Assembly (NCBI GenBank): GCA_023548195.1
Contig: JAJHZJ010000061.1
Coordinates: 4,670,297 to 4,734,296 of the forward strand
Direction: 5' to 3'
Origin: Bettongia penicillata ogilbyi
Taxonomy: Eukaryota; Chordata; Mammalia; Diprotodontia; Potoroidae
Length of the DNA: 64,000 nt
Shown: piece after piece, positions 1-11,169 of the stretch
Position numbering within the stretch: the stretch's first letter is position 1
Layout of the letters: each line of letters opens with the position of its first letter
Made by a program: the position numbers and the translations under genes
Notes under the pieces: model-generated
The model's database searches: none
Told to the model about the DNA's origin: nothing
What the model saw: only the letters and a program-made list of their open reading frames with translations

Positions 1-158
1 ATTTTTTGAAGCAGGAAACCAGGATTTGAATATACACTTACGGAGACTAGGATCACTTTGACTTTCAGTTTCCTTATCTGTAAAAGGATTAATACTTGTG
101 GTTTTTGACCTTACAGGACCGTTATAAGGAAAATGCTTTGGAAACTTTAAAGCACAAT
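1..158 (+). repeat. MIR-like SINE fragment
   Basis: The stretch carries the MIR/CORE-SINE hallmark 'cagtttccttatctgtaaaa' followed by the decayed 3' half (GAAAATGCTTTGGAAACTTTAAAGC-like end). It is old and diverged and may begin before the window edge. Confidence 0.55.
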
Positions 159-169
159 TGAAGTAAGCG

Positions 170-1025
170 ATATCATGGTTATCTGTAGACACCACAGGAA
201 AGCAAGCCAGTTGGTAGATGGTACAGGAGGTCAGCATTCCTTGTCCCGCCTTCAGTGTAATCAAAACTAGAAAGATTCTCTTCAATCTAACCATGACTGG
301 GAATGTTTTTTTAATATGTACTGGGCAGCATCACATCTGGTAAATGACTAATAAGTCACAAAAATAACAAGCAAACTTACCTTTCATCATTTTTAAGTGG
401 CTGTACTGTTACTGAAGTGAGATGATTTAAACAAACACTGGCATCTTGCCACCTTAGCTCCAAAGATATGTAAGCAAATGGAGGTCCTGGAGAGAAAGCG
501 TTGAACTTGGAATATGATTTTAATTTTCTGATGAATTTCTGCTTCCCAAAGGGGTGGCTTCAGCTGCAGTTAGGGGTTGCCATCAGATTGAAAGGCTTCT
601 TTGTATCTCCTCTAAAGAGTGGTGGAAAGGTATTTGGACTAACAATAGTGATGGTATCTAGAGCGCTCTGGCTCTCCTAGCACAATTATTCCTAGAAGCT
701 TAATCAAGATTGGATATTTGGTACTTTTGTTAAACTACAGATTATGCCAAAGATATGGGGGAAATAAAAGCAAGTAGCATAGTGTTGAATCCTTTTAAAC
801 AATAGGTGAATGTCCAAACATTCTCCTCTTTCAGAAGCATAACTCGATTTTGACTTAATGTAGGCATCTTCTGTATAAGAAACATCACACAGTGGAGTTA
901 CAGTCCTTAGCTATTGGGAAAAGTCTGTTGCCTTTGATCTATGACTTCCTGAAAATGCTGGGCACATGGTGGGAACTCAAGTATTTTTGATTAACTATTT
1001 GGAGAGGGAAGATTTGCTGCCTCTA
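170..1025. other. Unassigned non-coding stretch
   Basis: No long open frame, splice-flanked exon, RNA gene or clear repeat was recognised here. The base composition is AT-rich like the rest of the window. Confidence 0.5.
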
Positions 1026-1140
1026 ATATTTCCTCGCTGTCTGACCACAAGTAAGTCACTGAACATCAGAGTCTCAGTTTCCCCATTTGCAAGAAAGGGA
1101 TAAGAGTATATGTGGTACCTACTTCAAATAAGATTTTTAT
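1026..1140 (+). repeat. MIR-like SINE fragment
   Basis: The segment contains the MIR core with 'gtctcagtttccccatttgc' and the following purine-rich region. A short (CA)n tract (about 1141-1170) follows directly. Confidence 0.5.
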
Positions 1141-1344
1141 ACACACACACATACAACACATGCACACACATACTTTATGAAGTTTTCGTACATCCCTAGG
1201 ATAGTTGTTGGCTGTATAAACACTATGAAGACATAAACATTATGTTGATGGACTTCTGGTGATTGGATGTCATTTTACTGGCATGTCTTAATGATCCATT
1301 CAACATAGGCCCCTTCTAGGTAAAAAAAGTGTAATAGAATTCAG

Positions 1345-1620
1345 ATAAATTCAATAATTATTAAATGTTTACTATGTACAAGGTACTATGCTAGGTACTG
1401 AGATATAAAGACAAAAACAAAATCATCTCTACCTTCAAGAAGTTTACATTGCATATATATATATATATATATACATGTACATATACATATATAATATATA
1501 TATACACACAACGACATATACATAGATAAGTAAATCCAAAACTATTTGAGAAGTGAGAAAGCACTAACACTTTAGAATCTATAAAGGCTTCATGGAGAAA
1601 GTAACAGCTGAGAGGAGCTT
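1345..1620 (-). repeat. L2 LINE 3' end, split by a (TA)n tract
   Basis: Read on the minus strand this is the L2 3' tail: the plus strand shows the 'tttactatgtacaaggtac' type motif followed by the 'ccttcaagaagtttacattg' motif, both typical of antisense L2. A TA/CA microsatellite at about 1454-1512 sits inside it and probably expanded in place. Confidence 0.6.
1454..1512. repeat. (TA)n/(CA)n microsatellite
   Basis: Alternating TA with interspersed CA and TG, about 59 bp. It is a likely polymorphic simple repeat inside an older L2 fragment. Confidence 0.85.
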
Positions 1621-2355
1621 AGAAGACACACTTGACAAAGTTAGTCAAAGACCATTTATCATTGAAAACCACTTCTGGGCACGAAACACCTAAGTCCCAA
1701 GTTGCATGGAAGGATATACAGAAATCTAAAGACAAATTTCTCTCCCTTTCATACAAATGGCTTTCTGTCACAATATGCAGTTTCACTGGCAATTTTGCCA
1801 GCCTTTGTAGTTTTTAATTCATCTTAATGTGCCAAAACCAAAATCTGTGCTTTTTCAAATTCAGAAGGATCTATAACCTAGAGAGACCTTGCACAATATG
1901 AACCTGTGGCTGGCAAGATCTAGAGTATTTATAATTTATTTAGGTAAGTATAGTACAAAGAGTGGGAGGATTGAAAGTCTGGCAGGAGCTGGAGAATTAG
2001 CTGCATAAATCCAAGTCCTTCAAAATGCCTTTTTGTTCAAGCACTGGAAGATACTGTGTAGATTTTTTTTTTTTGCTTCAGTGGTATTTTTTGAGCTTTC
2101 CTAATAATCAGTACCATTTCTTAATCTGTGTCTCATTTGACACATGCCTTGGAGGATGAGGAAAAAGTTTGATGGTATTTTGGTGACCTCTGTGAATTAA
2201 ATACTCAGGAAACCAGCCTGAAATTAACCCTGGCCAAACCAATGAAGTTCTATCATACATTTGCTGACCAGTGTCTGATACTTTCTCTAGCTTTGTAAGT
2301 AAATAGTAACTGAAGGTACAGAGCTTCTTACTTTGGAAGAATAGCGACAGGCAAT
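1621..2355. other. Unassigned non-coding stretch
   Basis: No recognisable gene or repeat apart from a short T-run near 2065. The small open frames here are not supported by codon pattern, splice context or homology I can see. Confidence 0.45.
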
Positions 2356-2362
2356 GTGACAC

Positions 2363-2513
2363 TTCATGACGACATCTGGGGTTTTCTGGTTTGCCATGTC
2401 ATTTTACAGATGAGAAAACTGAGGCAAACAGGGTTAAGTGACTTGCCCAGGGTTGCACAGCCAGTAAGTATCTTCAGATACTTCCTGACTACAAGCCTGT
2501 GCCACCTAGCTCT
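2363..2513 (-). repeat. MAR1-like marsupial SINE, internally deleted
   Basis: The plus strand shows 'ggggttttctggtttgccat', then 'ttttacagatgagaaaactg', then the tRNA-like B-box side 'gacttgcccagggttgcaca', ending in 'gtgccacctagctc'. This is the reverse complement of the MAR1-type SINE, with part of the centre missing. Confidence 0.7.
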
Positions 2514-2519
2514 CCCAAT

Positions 2520-3505
2520 GGCATTTGACATTAGAAGAGTTCTTGGACACCAGAACTGCTATTGCCATGGCAACAGTAATACCAGGATTCCTTCACTGAT
2601 GTGACATTTGCATTCTGGAGAATCAGCAGATCTAGTCTGCCAAGGCCTAGCATGCCCTTCTCCTCAATTTGACATCACCATGATGGCAAAGTAAAACATC
2701 TTAACTGAAGGAACTACATTAAACACGGTTTTCCCTCAGACAGGAACAAGCCTTTCGGGTCTCCTAGCAACAAAGTCCTGGCTCATTATGGCAGCCAAGT
2801 CTGCAGGTCCCAGCTGAGATAAGCCTTTATAAGATAGTCTTTGGCACATAAGAAAATAGGGCTTTGAGTTTAACACTGATCATCTATTTCTGAGGTCTTA
2901 GCAGCACGCATGAGAGAAGTCACACATTTTAAGATGAAATCACCTGAAGGGACAGGATGGGAAATCAAATGACCATGAACCTAATTCTTGACTTTCAGTC
3001 AAAAGCCCAATAGGTAAGGTAGTAAAAAGCTAAGCCCCTGAATGCCTTTGCCTCCTTTTCCCCAGCCTAGTCCCCGAGGAGCAACGAGAACAAAAAAAGC
3101 AGGAAACTTGCAAGGCAGGTTCGGTTTAGGTAAAGGTCAATTAAAAAGGAGCATATGTCCAAAGTAAACTTCAGGCATCAAGGAAGCAGTGCTAATCGTT
3201 CAACTAACAAGATAAGGCAATCTAGCAACTCTTTTTGTGTGTCAAAGGAAATTACTTTTGGAATCCAGTAAACTGAGGCATACCTCTAAGGTCCCCTCAG
3301 TTTTTTCTTTGGAAAATGAAAGCCCTGCCCTGTCCCAGCCTTGAACTGCCCTGCCTCACCCATTCCTGTAACAGAGTTAGGAAGGATCACAATTACCAGA
3401 ATTCTCTAGAGGAGATCTGTGCGTTCTTACAATTGATACTTTGTTTTCTGCATTCAGAAGTTCTGGACGGTTTTCTCATATTATTATTAAATAGAGGTAC
3501 CGGAG
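2520..3505. other. Unassigned non-coding stretch
   Basis: No repeat or gene was recognised. A 66-codon open frame lies at 3316-3516, but it has no splice-flanked exon structure and no recognisable domain. Confidence 0.45.
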
Positions 3506-3509
3506 TAGC

Positions 3510-3730
3510 AAGTTAGAGCACTCAAGAAGACTCAAGAAGACTTAAATTCAAATTCTACCTCAGATACTTAACTAGCTGTGTGACCCTGAGCAAGTGAATT
3601 AATCTCTGCTTGCCTCACTTTTCTCAAAAGGGAATAATACTAGCACTTGCCTCCTAGGATTAGTATGAGGATAAAATGAGATGACATTTGTAAAATACTT
3701 TGAAAACCTGAAGGTACTATATAAATGCCA
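3510..3730 (+). repeat. MIR/CORE-SINE
   Basis: A fairly complete MIR-type copy. It has the tRNA-derived head ('agctgtgtgaccctgagcaa'), the core with 'tgcctcacttttctcaaaag', and the tail 'aatactttgaaaacctgaag' ending in an ATAAATGCC-like 3' end. Confidence 0.75.
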
Positions 3731-3900
3731 GTTCAGGTTGTTTTGACTTGTTCTTCTGGGAAATCTATAATTTTTAAATTGCCTCTATATATCCTGTCTT
3801 TGAGAGCAATATATTTTGTTTGCCTAGTTTTTAAATGTTTATTTTTTCAAATTATCAAGCATTTACTTTTTTCTCCTTCCTATCTCACCGCACCCACTCT

Positions 3901-3938
3901 AAAGGAAGGAAGGAAGGAAAGAAGGAAGGAAGAGATAA
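3901..3938. repeat. (AAGG)n microsatellite
   Basis: A tetranucleotide repeat of AAGG units with one AAAG interruption, in an otherwise AT-rich background. Confidence 0.85.
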
Positions 3939-3959
3939 TTTCTAATTTGAAATGAGTAA

Positions 3960-4780
3960 GCAGGGTTAAACCATTTTGCTAAACATTTGAACACTTGGAA
4001 TATTAGACTGAGTTTGGAATTGGAGATAGAAATGATGGAATCCTAATAAAGCTGCCCCCAGCCCCAACTTCTTTATATCCCCACTGAAGAACAGGCCTAC
4101 TGCCCCTACCTAGACACTCCCCCCTCCCAAATATCCTAATTTCTTCATGTATGCCTCACTGATCACTAGAACAACAGGTATGTCCACGAATTCGTATTTC
4201 CCACAGAAACAGCAGGTGTGTCCATGCAGTCAACCACAACCACGTCTATCTAGTTTCAGACAGGACCATAATACTCAGCCAATCAGAAAGCAGCACCACC
4301 AGGATGCCCAAGCATGATGAATACCCCAAAATAAGAGAAGGCACTTGCCCTAAGTAGGCACTGTGCAGTAATAATAAAGAACTGACCTAGGGTGAACTTA
4401 CAACATAGAGAGGCTTATTATAATATCATTATCATACATACATAACCCTAAATGGGTTTTTCTGTATGCATTGTGGATAATGACATGCACATTTCCACTG
4501 TATCTGGGACCCTCCCCTATTACGTAATCCCTTAACCAACCCCTCCTGTCTTTTTAATATTCATAATTTCTTTTATATAATTACATCTTTACCGTATAGA
4601 AATTCATCTTGCTTTCTCTGAAGTTGCCGGTTCCTCTGGGAACTTAGCCTGCTTCATGAGAGGAGTCAATCTCAGCCTATACTTGGATTAGATGTGGTCT
4701 GACTCTGAATTCTTTGAGATGCACCCACCATAACACATCATGAAACTGCAACAGTTTTTGGCATCCCTGAGTGGGCAGAG
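3960..4780. other. Possible solitary LTR or unassigned unique DNA
   Basis: This stretch is more C-rich than its surroundings. It contains 'cagccaatcagaaagcagca' (CCAAT-box-like), an AATAAAG near 4375 and a downstream C/T-rich run, an order often seen in degenerate retroviral LTRs. I could not define TG...CA ends or a target duplication, so LTR identity is only a guess. Confidence 0.25.
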
Positions 4781-4799
4781 TTGAAACTACTTTCTACAG

Positions 4800-4985
4800 T
4801 CTAAATCACAACAGGAAGATGAGTTCAAATGATGCCTCAGACATTTACTAGCTCTTTGACTCTGGGCAAGTCACTTATGCTCTATGAGCTCAGTTTTCTC
4901 ATCTACAAAATAAGGAAATTGGACTCCATGACCTCTAAGATCCCTTCCATCTCTAAAATTATGACTATAGGTCTGTCATATGGAA
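4800..4985 (+). repeat. MIR/CORE-SINE
   Basis: MIR head and core are visible: 'ctctttgactctgggcaagt', 'ctcagttttctcatctacaa', then the 'gacctctaagatcccttcca' 3' region. It lies directly before the L3/CR1 fragment. Confidence 0.75.
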
Positions 4986-5019
4986 GAGAGATTAAACATT
5001 CTCACCATGGCCCCACAGG

Positions 5020-5270
5020 GCAGAACTAGGAACACTGAGTATAAGAAGCAAAGAGTCTAATTTAGAATTGATGTAAAGAAAAATTTCCCTAAGCATTGCT
5101 ATATAAGGATAGAATGGGCTTCCCTTGGAAGAAATAGGTTTCCCTTTGCTTGAGACATTCCAACAAAAGCTGAATGACCATTTGCCACATACACTGGAGT
5201 GGAACTGAAAGATATGGTTTGAAATAGTTGGTCACTAAGGGACCTTACAGATATGAAATTCCATGAAATG
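5020..5270 (+). repeat. L3/CR1 LINE 3' end
   Basis: The order of motifs matches CR1/L3 3' ends: 'agaatgggcttcccttggaa', then a 'gctgaatgaccatttgccac' region, ending in 'gggaccttacagatatgaaa' and a short ATTCCATGAAA-like terminus. It is an old copy with no coding capacity. Confidence 0.55.
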
Positions 5271-5279
5271 CTGTGGACT

Positions 5280-6000
5280 TATGGTTAAGAATGAGAGGTA
5301 TGGGACAAAGGAAAAGGAAAAATAAAGCCTTAAAACAAAAAAGTTTGAAGATTGGTGTTGTTATTAAATAACTAAATTATGTCCCAAAATACCCATCTCC
5401 AAGGTTTCCTCAGATGTTCCCTTTGACCCACCACCCACCCCCACCCCTCAGGGTGAGAAATCTGCCTTGTGCTTAGGCAGTGTTTGAGTTGCCCAAAATA
5501 AAGGCACTGCTTACATCTGAGATAATAGTTCAGGGGTAACATTTCCTGTTCCAGACAAAAGGAGTTCATGGCATTTGGGAAAGGCAACACATTGGACTCT
5601 AGGAGTTTCCTCAATTTTCTCCTTTCCAAAGTAAACTTCCCAATGCAAACAAATGCAAATAAATGAGCTTGGCTTGGGTTTGGTGTTCCATGGGAAAGCT
5701 GACCGCAGTGTGCTTAGGATGGGGCTGCTTCCTTGTAAAAGCTGAAAATGCAGCCAATAGGACAGCTCCACAGAGGCTAGGGGAAATTCACATTTAGAAG
5801 ATTCTATACATGAGGCACCACTAACCATGAGTCATCATGGATGTTGCTGAGAGACAAAATGGTGTTGGGTAGAGAGCAAGGACCTAAGAGTCAGAAAAAA
5901 TCAGATTCTCACTTACTACCTGTGGACCCTGGCAGTGGCTTAAGCTTTCTGAGTCATAGTTTCTTTATTTCTAATACCCTACTCCAGAGAGATCAACACT
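5280..6000. other. Unassigned non-coding stretch
   Basis: Overlapping minus-strand open frames of 85 and 105 codons lie here (5372-5828), but no domain, signal or splice structure supports them. They are treated as chance open frames. Confidence 0.4.
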
Positions 6001-6002
6001 CT

Positions 6003-6195
6003 AATCAGAAATGGAAGGAACCTCAAAGCCCATCTAATCCAACCACCTCATTTTATAGCTGAGGAAACTGAGGCCCAAATGGGTTGAGTTACTTTCCCAG
6101 GTTCTCACAAGTAGTATGCAGAAGAGTCAAGATTTGAACCCAACCTTCTGTCTACAAATCCAATTCTTTTCCTACTGAACTACATTGCTTCTCCG
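6003..6195 (-). repeat. MIR-type SINE, antisense
   Basis: The plus strand shows 'ccacctcattttatagctga' plus 'ggaaactgaggcccaaatgg' and ends in the tRNA-like 'ctactgaactacattgcttc', the antisense layout of a MIR/THER-type SINE. Confidence 0.75.
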
Positions 6196-6534
6196 GGCAA
6201 GAAATAATACATATCAAGAACTTTACAAACCTTAAAGTACTCATGTAAAGGTGATCAACTGTTATTCTGGGTCTGTTTTTTACACAAAGTAAATTAACAA
6301 GTTGGTATGTAGCAGCTTGCATGTATTTCTGAGTTCAGATAATCCTAGTTTTTTTTCCCAGAAATGTATGTCACAGTTCAGATCCACTGCCTGTTTAGTG
6401 ACCATCAATAGGCAGTTATTTCTCTTCCCAGTTCAATGCTCTGCAACTCCATTGTGATATTAGATAGGGATAAGGATATCAGCACATTATTATTTATCCA
6501 TGTGAAGTTTTCTGCATCACTATCTATGTAATTT

Positions 6535-6625
6535 CCTTATATGTTACATGATACATATGATCACACATGATACATAAATATGTGTATATTTGCCTGTATG
6601 TATACATGTGTATATCTATCTAACC
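6535..6625. repeat. TA/TG-rich low-complexity tract
   Basis: Imperfect ATAYATG/TGTATA repeats over about 90 bp. No gene signal was seen here. Confidence 0.6.
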
Positions 6626-7179
6626 CCCAAGTAACTGAAGCCATGATACAACAAGACACTCTTTAATTGGGTTTCACTGGAGTCTTCTAATTCAGGGTGT
6701 TGAACACATGAATGACAGATCACCTGGGTCCCACACCTGTCCCTAGTATAAAGATTAAAATATATATTTAACAAAATAAAAAATATAATAAACCATAGAT
6801 AATATTATATGTTAAAAGTCAATACATGACCCAGGGATCCTTATGATTGGATTAGTCTCCCTCCCCCACTTTTCTATTTGAGTTTGATGTCACTGTTCTA
6901 AATTCAACTGTCCTTATTTGAGGGCATGGGGTTTTTTTTAAGTTAACTTTGGGAATTACAGAGTCAGTATTACTACACTTCACCAGGATCAACACAAATC
7001 TTTTTGACATGCTAGCAGTACTTGCCAAAGACATTCTTTAAATAAATAATCCAATTGAGAACAAAATGTCAATAAAGGTATAACCTATACATTTGCTGTA
7101 CCTTAACTCATGGGAGGACTTTGATTGTGCTATATATACCTAGCAAGGCAACACTTTTGGCATTCAAGTTATGCTGTAA

Positions 7180-7252
7180 GTGCCTATTAAGCACAATGCC
7201 TAGAATTTAGCAAGCACTTTATAAATGCCTATTGACTTGACTTGACTATATG
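7180..7252 (+). repeat. L2-like 3' tail
   Basis: The short segment ends with 'agcactttataaatgcctat' and (TTGAC)n, resembling an L2 3' terminus ending in a short tandem repeat. Confidence 0.45.
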
Positions 7253-7259
7253 TTCTAGG

Positions 7260-8270
7260 TCCCAAAAGGTAATAATATATAAATGTAGTTGACAGTCCAT
7301 CCAATGACAGAACAGAATACTATTTCAATGTACCTTATAGAATCTCATCAAGAAAAATTTGGGTTTGACCAATTTTCTGAAATGTAATGCAAAGACAATT
7401 AAGACATAGTTCCTACCAGGAGGAAATTTACAGTCTAGTCTAGGAAGGCATTATTCAAACTTTACCACTTTGGATTTGCCTTCTTCTCTGTTAAAACCCA
7501 TGGTACACTAGACTCCTTCCCGGTGACAGAACAACAGTTTATCAAAACACTAATTTGTGAGCCTGCAATAAAACTGTAACTGAACACCCAGTTCTGCTGA
7601 ATGAATTTGTTCTTTATGAGACACATAAAGTTCGCTTGGTTAAATTGAAGTTGGTCTGGATATGCAAGTCTGATTTATTTTTCAGATTGATGGCTTTTAT
7701 TATGTATTCAGAAGATCAAGGTCTAATTGAAATTAGGAGTAACTTTTTAGATGACATTAACAATTTCCTATATTACCCCTCTAGGACTTGTAAATCTCAG
7801 CCTCTGATTACAATTCAAATGTTTCCTTGTAAGAAGCTATTTAAACCAAGGGATTCATTTATTTTCATCTTTTCAGATCTGAACCCAAAACATTTTGACT
7901 GAGAAGATGAGAGAACCAGAAAGTCTTTTTGACTAGCTAGCAGGTAGTCTTGATGGTACTCAGGTGTATTGCTTATTGATCACATTTTAAGGCAGCTGCT
8001 TCTTAAATTGATCCCCAGATCTTATGTTTGCACAAATATGGACATTTCTGATTTCTCTAAGTGATGCTGGGAAAAAAAGCACTCTCTTGCAATCCCCCAT
8101 CAGTACACATAGGTTTCAGTCTTTACTTGCACATCTGAATGTACAGCAATGTAAGGTAAATTTTGATGAACAAAAAACATGAAAAAAATCAACCAGGTCT
8201 GAGTGTGGTAGAAGTTGTATTTGTATTTTAAAGGCAAGTGCCTTAGTAGATTATATCTTCATGGCACCAA
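7260..8270. other. Unassigned non-coding stretch
   Basis: An 88-codon open frame at 7636-7902 has no recognisable domain. No repeat or RNA gene was recognised. Confidence 0.45.
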
Positions 8271-8274
8271 GAAC

Positions 8275-8512
8275 AGTGCGTAGAAATAACAATAATAAAG
8301 ACATTTATATCCTTTTTAAAGATTGGCAAAGCATTTCTAGGTACATTATCACAATAAATACTCACAAAACAACACTATAACAGAGGTACTAATATTTCTC
8401 CCATTTTGCAGATGAGGAAGCTTTGACTCAGCTAAATGATTTGTTTAGGGTCACATAACTAGTGTCTAGGGCAAGATTTGAACCAGATATTCTTGACTTC
8501 ACATCTAGCACT
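8275..8512 (-). repeat. MIR, antisense
   Basis: Antisense MIR with 'cccattttgcagatgaggaa' in the core, 'agggtcacataactagtgtc', then the head 'gcaagatttgaaccagatat'. It is the first of four MIR-type copies packed in under 800 bp. Confidence 0.75.
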
Positions 8513-8529
8513 CATCTGTCAACAGTGTA

Positions 8530-8717
8530 AGGTGGGAGAAAAAGTTCAGTTTGGAGCTGAAAGATCTGGTTTCCATTCCTGACCATCCTTAACTATCTCT
8601 GAGCTTGGGCAAATCATTTGACCTCTATAGGAATCAGTTTCTTTACTTAGAAAATGAGGAAGTTGAAATTAGATGACCTTTAAAGTCTTTTCCAGCTCTA
8701 AATCCATACTCCTATGG
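8530..8717 (+). repeat. MIR, sense
   Basis: Sense MIR carrying 'agcttgggcaaatcatttga' and 'ctttacttagaaaatgagga', ending in 'tctaaatccatactcctatg'. Confidence 0.7.
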
Positions 8718-8719
8718 CA

Positions 8720-8872
8720 AAATCCAATCAAACCCCTCACTTTATAGATGAAAAAGCTAGTCTACAAATGTTAAATGACTTACTCAAAGTAAAAAATCTA
8801 CTAAGTAGTAGTCAGGTTTCAAACATAGGTCCTCTGACCTGTATCTCTCCATTCCATTCCATTCAGTAGACT
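8720..8872 (-). repeat. MIR-type SINE, antisense
   Basis: The antisense layout starts with 'aacccctcactttatagatg' and continues to 'tttcaaacataggtcctctg'. It abuts the previous sense copy. Confidence 0.6.
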
Positions 8873-8904
8873 TTCTACTATTCTCTCATGTCCCTTACCA
8901 AAAA

Positions 8905-9050
8905 AGTTCCATAGATTTAGCACCAAAAGGGACTTCAGAGGTCAACTCATCTAAAGAGGTAAAGCAAATCACTTAAAGTTTTCGAGCCAGGACTTGAACC
9001 CATGCCTTCTGATTCTAAACGTAGGGCTCTTTTCTATTGTACCAAACATA
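8905..9050 (-). repeat. MIR-type SINE, antisense
   Basis: Contains 'gagccaggacttgaacccat' followed by 'gccttctgattctaaacgta', the antisense tRNA-like head of MIR-type SINEs. Confidence 0.6.
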
Positions 9051-9184
9051 CTTCACTTTCCATAATCTTGGCTAAAGTTCCAAGCCCTCAGCACATCTGC
9101 CAGAAGGGTGGCCCACCTGAGTATCTGCCCTGACGCTAGTTCTTAGCACTACCCAGTTGTTGCTGCCTGTATGTACCCATGGAA

Positions 9185-9482
9185 AGCTGAGCACCACCAG
9201 AATCAATTCCTTTGATTTGTGGTACTGATCAAATGCTGAAGCTGAAACTTAAAACTTTGGTCACCTATGAGAAGGCAGGATTCATTGGAAAAGACCCTGA
9301 TGTTGGAAAAAAACTGAAGACAAAGATGGCAGAGGATGAGATGGGTAGATAATGTCATGGAAGCAATGAACGTGAGCTTGGACAGACTTTGGGAGATAGT
9401 GGAGAATAGAAAGGCCTGGAGCACAATGGTTCATAGGGGCACAAAAAGTCGAACACAACTGAACCACTAAAAAACAACAAAT
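9185..9482 (+). mobile_element. RTE-type LINE 3' end (BovB/RTE-like)
   Basis: This is a 5'-truncated RTE-clade LINE fragment. It holds the degraded end of the reverse-transcriptase ORF ('gtactgatcaaatgctgaag', 'cattggaaaagaccctgatg', 'gagcttggacagactttggg') and a short 3' tail with 'gcacaaaaagtcgaacacaa' and an AACAACAAA end. The tail closely resembles the tail of the MAR1-like SINEs in the same window (for example 15166-15407), as expected if those SINEs borrow RTE machinery. Frames are broken, so it cannot move. Family assignment is by recall of the consensus. Confidence 0.75.
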
Positions 9483-9894
9483 ATGTACCTACTTTCATGG
9501 CTGTCTCTGGCCATCTCCACTACCATCCCTGGCTCTCCATTGTCACTCTGGGACCTTTCTTGAGGGTCTTGATTTCCAAGTCTTTCTCACACCATTCCAG
9601 ACTCAAATATCTCTATCTTCTTTATTCACATCTGCCTCCAGTCAAGCTATAAGGGGAGAAGCAAAGGGCACCTGAGAGACTGAGCCCTCACTGTCTACAT
9701 ACTGGCACATTCCATTTCCATGCCCAAGAGAAGGCAGGGCTATATGTAAAATGGAGAATATAATACATCATCTCATAAATAATTAGGGAGATAGATGTTA
9801 GGACCTTCCCTTCTGAGATTACCTTCCATATACTTTGTATCTTATGTGTACCTATTATTTGCATCATGTCTCTCATGTTAGAATGTTAGAATGA

Positions 9895-9995
9895 GACTCC
9901 TCAATAAAGGGATTTTTTTTTTGCCCCTTTTGTATCCCTAGCATTTAACACAGAGTCTGCAAAATAGTAAATGTTTATAAATGATTGTTGACTGA
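9895..9995 (+). repeat. L2 LINE 3' tail
   Basis: Ends 'gtatccctagcatttaacac' then 'tgattgttgactgactgaga', the characteristic L2 terminus with a short TGAC repeat. Confidence 0.7.
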
Positions 9996-9999
9996 CTGA

Positions 10000-11010
10000 G
10001 ATGGAGAAGGGAGAAAGGTACGGGAGGTCTTCTAGATTGTGCTCTGGAGTCCTGAAATGGATTTTAAAAAATTTTTAAAATTGTGTCCTGGATGTCTGAA
10101 CTGTTTGTAACTGCCCCCTTAACTCTTGACCCATTCTCCTATAAGGGATTTCAAGATCTCAGTGTCTTGGAGAAGTTTACATTGCTCTAGAAAATAGATT
10201 AGATCCTATTGCCAATTCCCTAAACAATATAGTACCTCTTTTCTAATCTTCTTATGACTCCCACAGCCTCCTTTGAGCAGCTGCTGCTGAAACTAGCAGA
10301 CTAAGCAAGATAGGATACAAAAGCACCTTGGAAAATGAGAGCTTAAAAAACAAAAGCAAGTTATAATTTTTATTTTCACGATGCCAAAGGTGATTTAATT
10401 CTCATGCATGAATAACACTTCAAATTCATCTTTAAAAGCCAAACTTTTTTTTAATCCACTTTCTTGGCCTCAAAGCTAATGAAACTGTCAAATGAAAAAT
10501 CAACTGGTTTTGTTGCTTTTTAACTAAAAGGAGATTAACTGATGTTGATTAGTTTGGACTTAAAAAAAATTCCACCTCTGTAACGAATTATATGTTGGGG
10601 TTTCAGCCTCCTGTGACTTAAACTCAGAAAACAGGATTTGCTGACAGACCTTTAATTACTGGCCTTCTTGCTAGCAGGAATAATAGCCTATAATCAAGGG
10701 TACCTAATATGCATATAAAAGAAACTTTAATTAATGAATAAACATAGTCCTTACATTAGCACTTCCCATATAGGTTAGGTCTTAAAACTGCCCAGATAAT
10801 GGATTATGGTGGAGTTGGGATTTTTTCCCTATCTCAGGGGAAGGAATTAATTAATTTTCCCCATGTTTAGATGTCATCACTGGATTAATGACTATCCTCT
10901 GCAGTCCTATCCAGCCACAGGGAACACATACCACCAAATCTAAACTAAGAAGTTACCGCAGTAACACAGCAAGAAGGGATTTATTTTCCTCAGTGGAAAT
11001 GTAAGGTCCT
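10000..11010. other. Unassigned AT-rich stretch
   Basis: Nothing recognised: no open frame of note, no clear repeat. It could hold very old repeats beyond recognition by eye. Confidence 0.45.
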
Positions 11011-11014
11011 AAAC

Positions 11015-11165
11015 CTGAGGCAGAGTGGGATGGCAGAGAGAACACTAGTTGGGGAGTCAAAAGATTCTTGTTCTGCTCCCTTGCTAGCTGTGTGAGCTTG
11101 AACAAAGTAACTTCCTGGGTCTATGTAGCTTCTTCTCTAGGCTACTTTCCAATGTCCATTAGCAG
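11015..11165 (+). repeat. MIR-like SINE fragment
   Basis: MIR head 'ggggagtcaaaagattcttg', then 'ctagctgtgtgagcttgaac'. The core is degraded. Confidence 0.55.
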
Positions 11166-11169
11166 TGGT

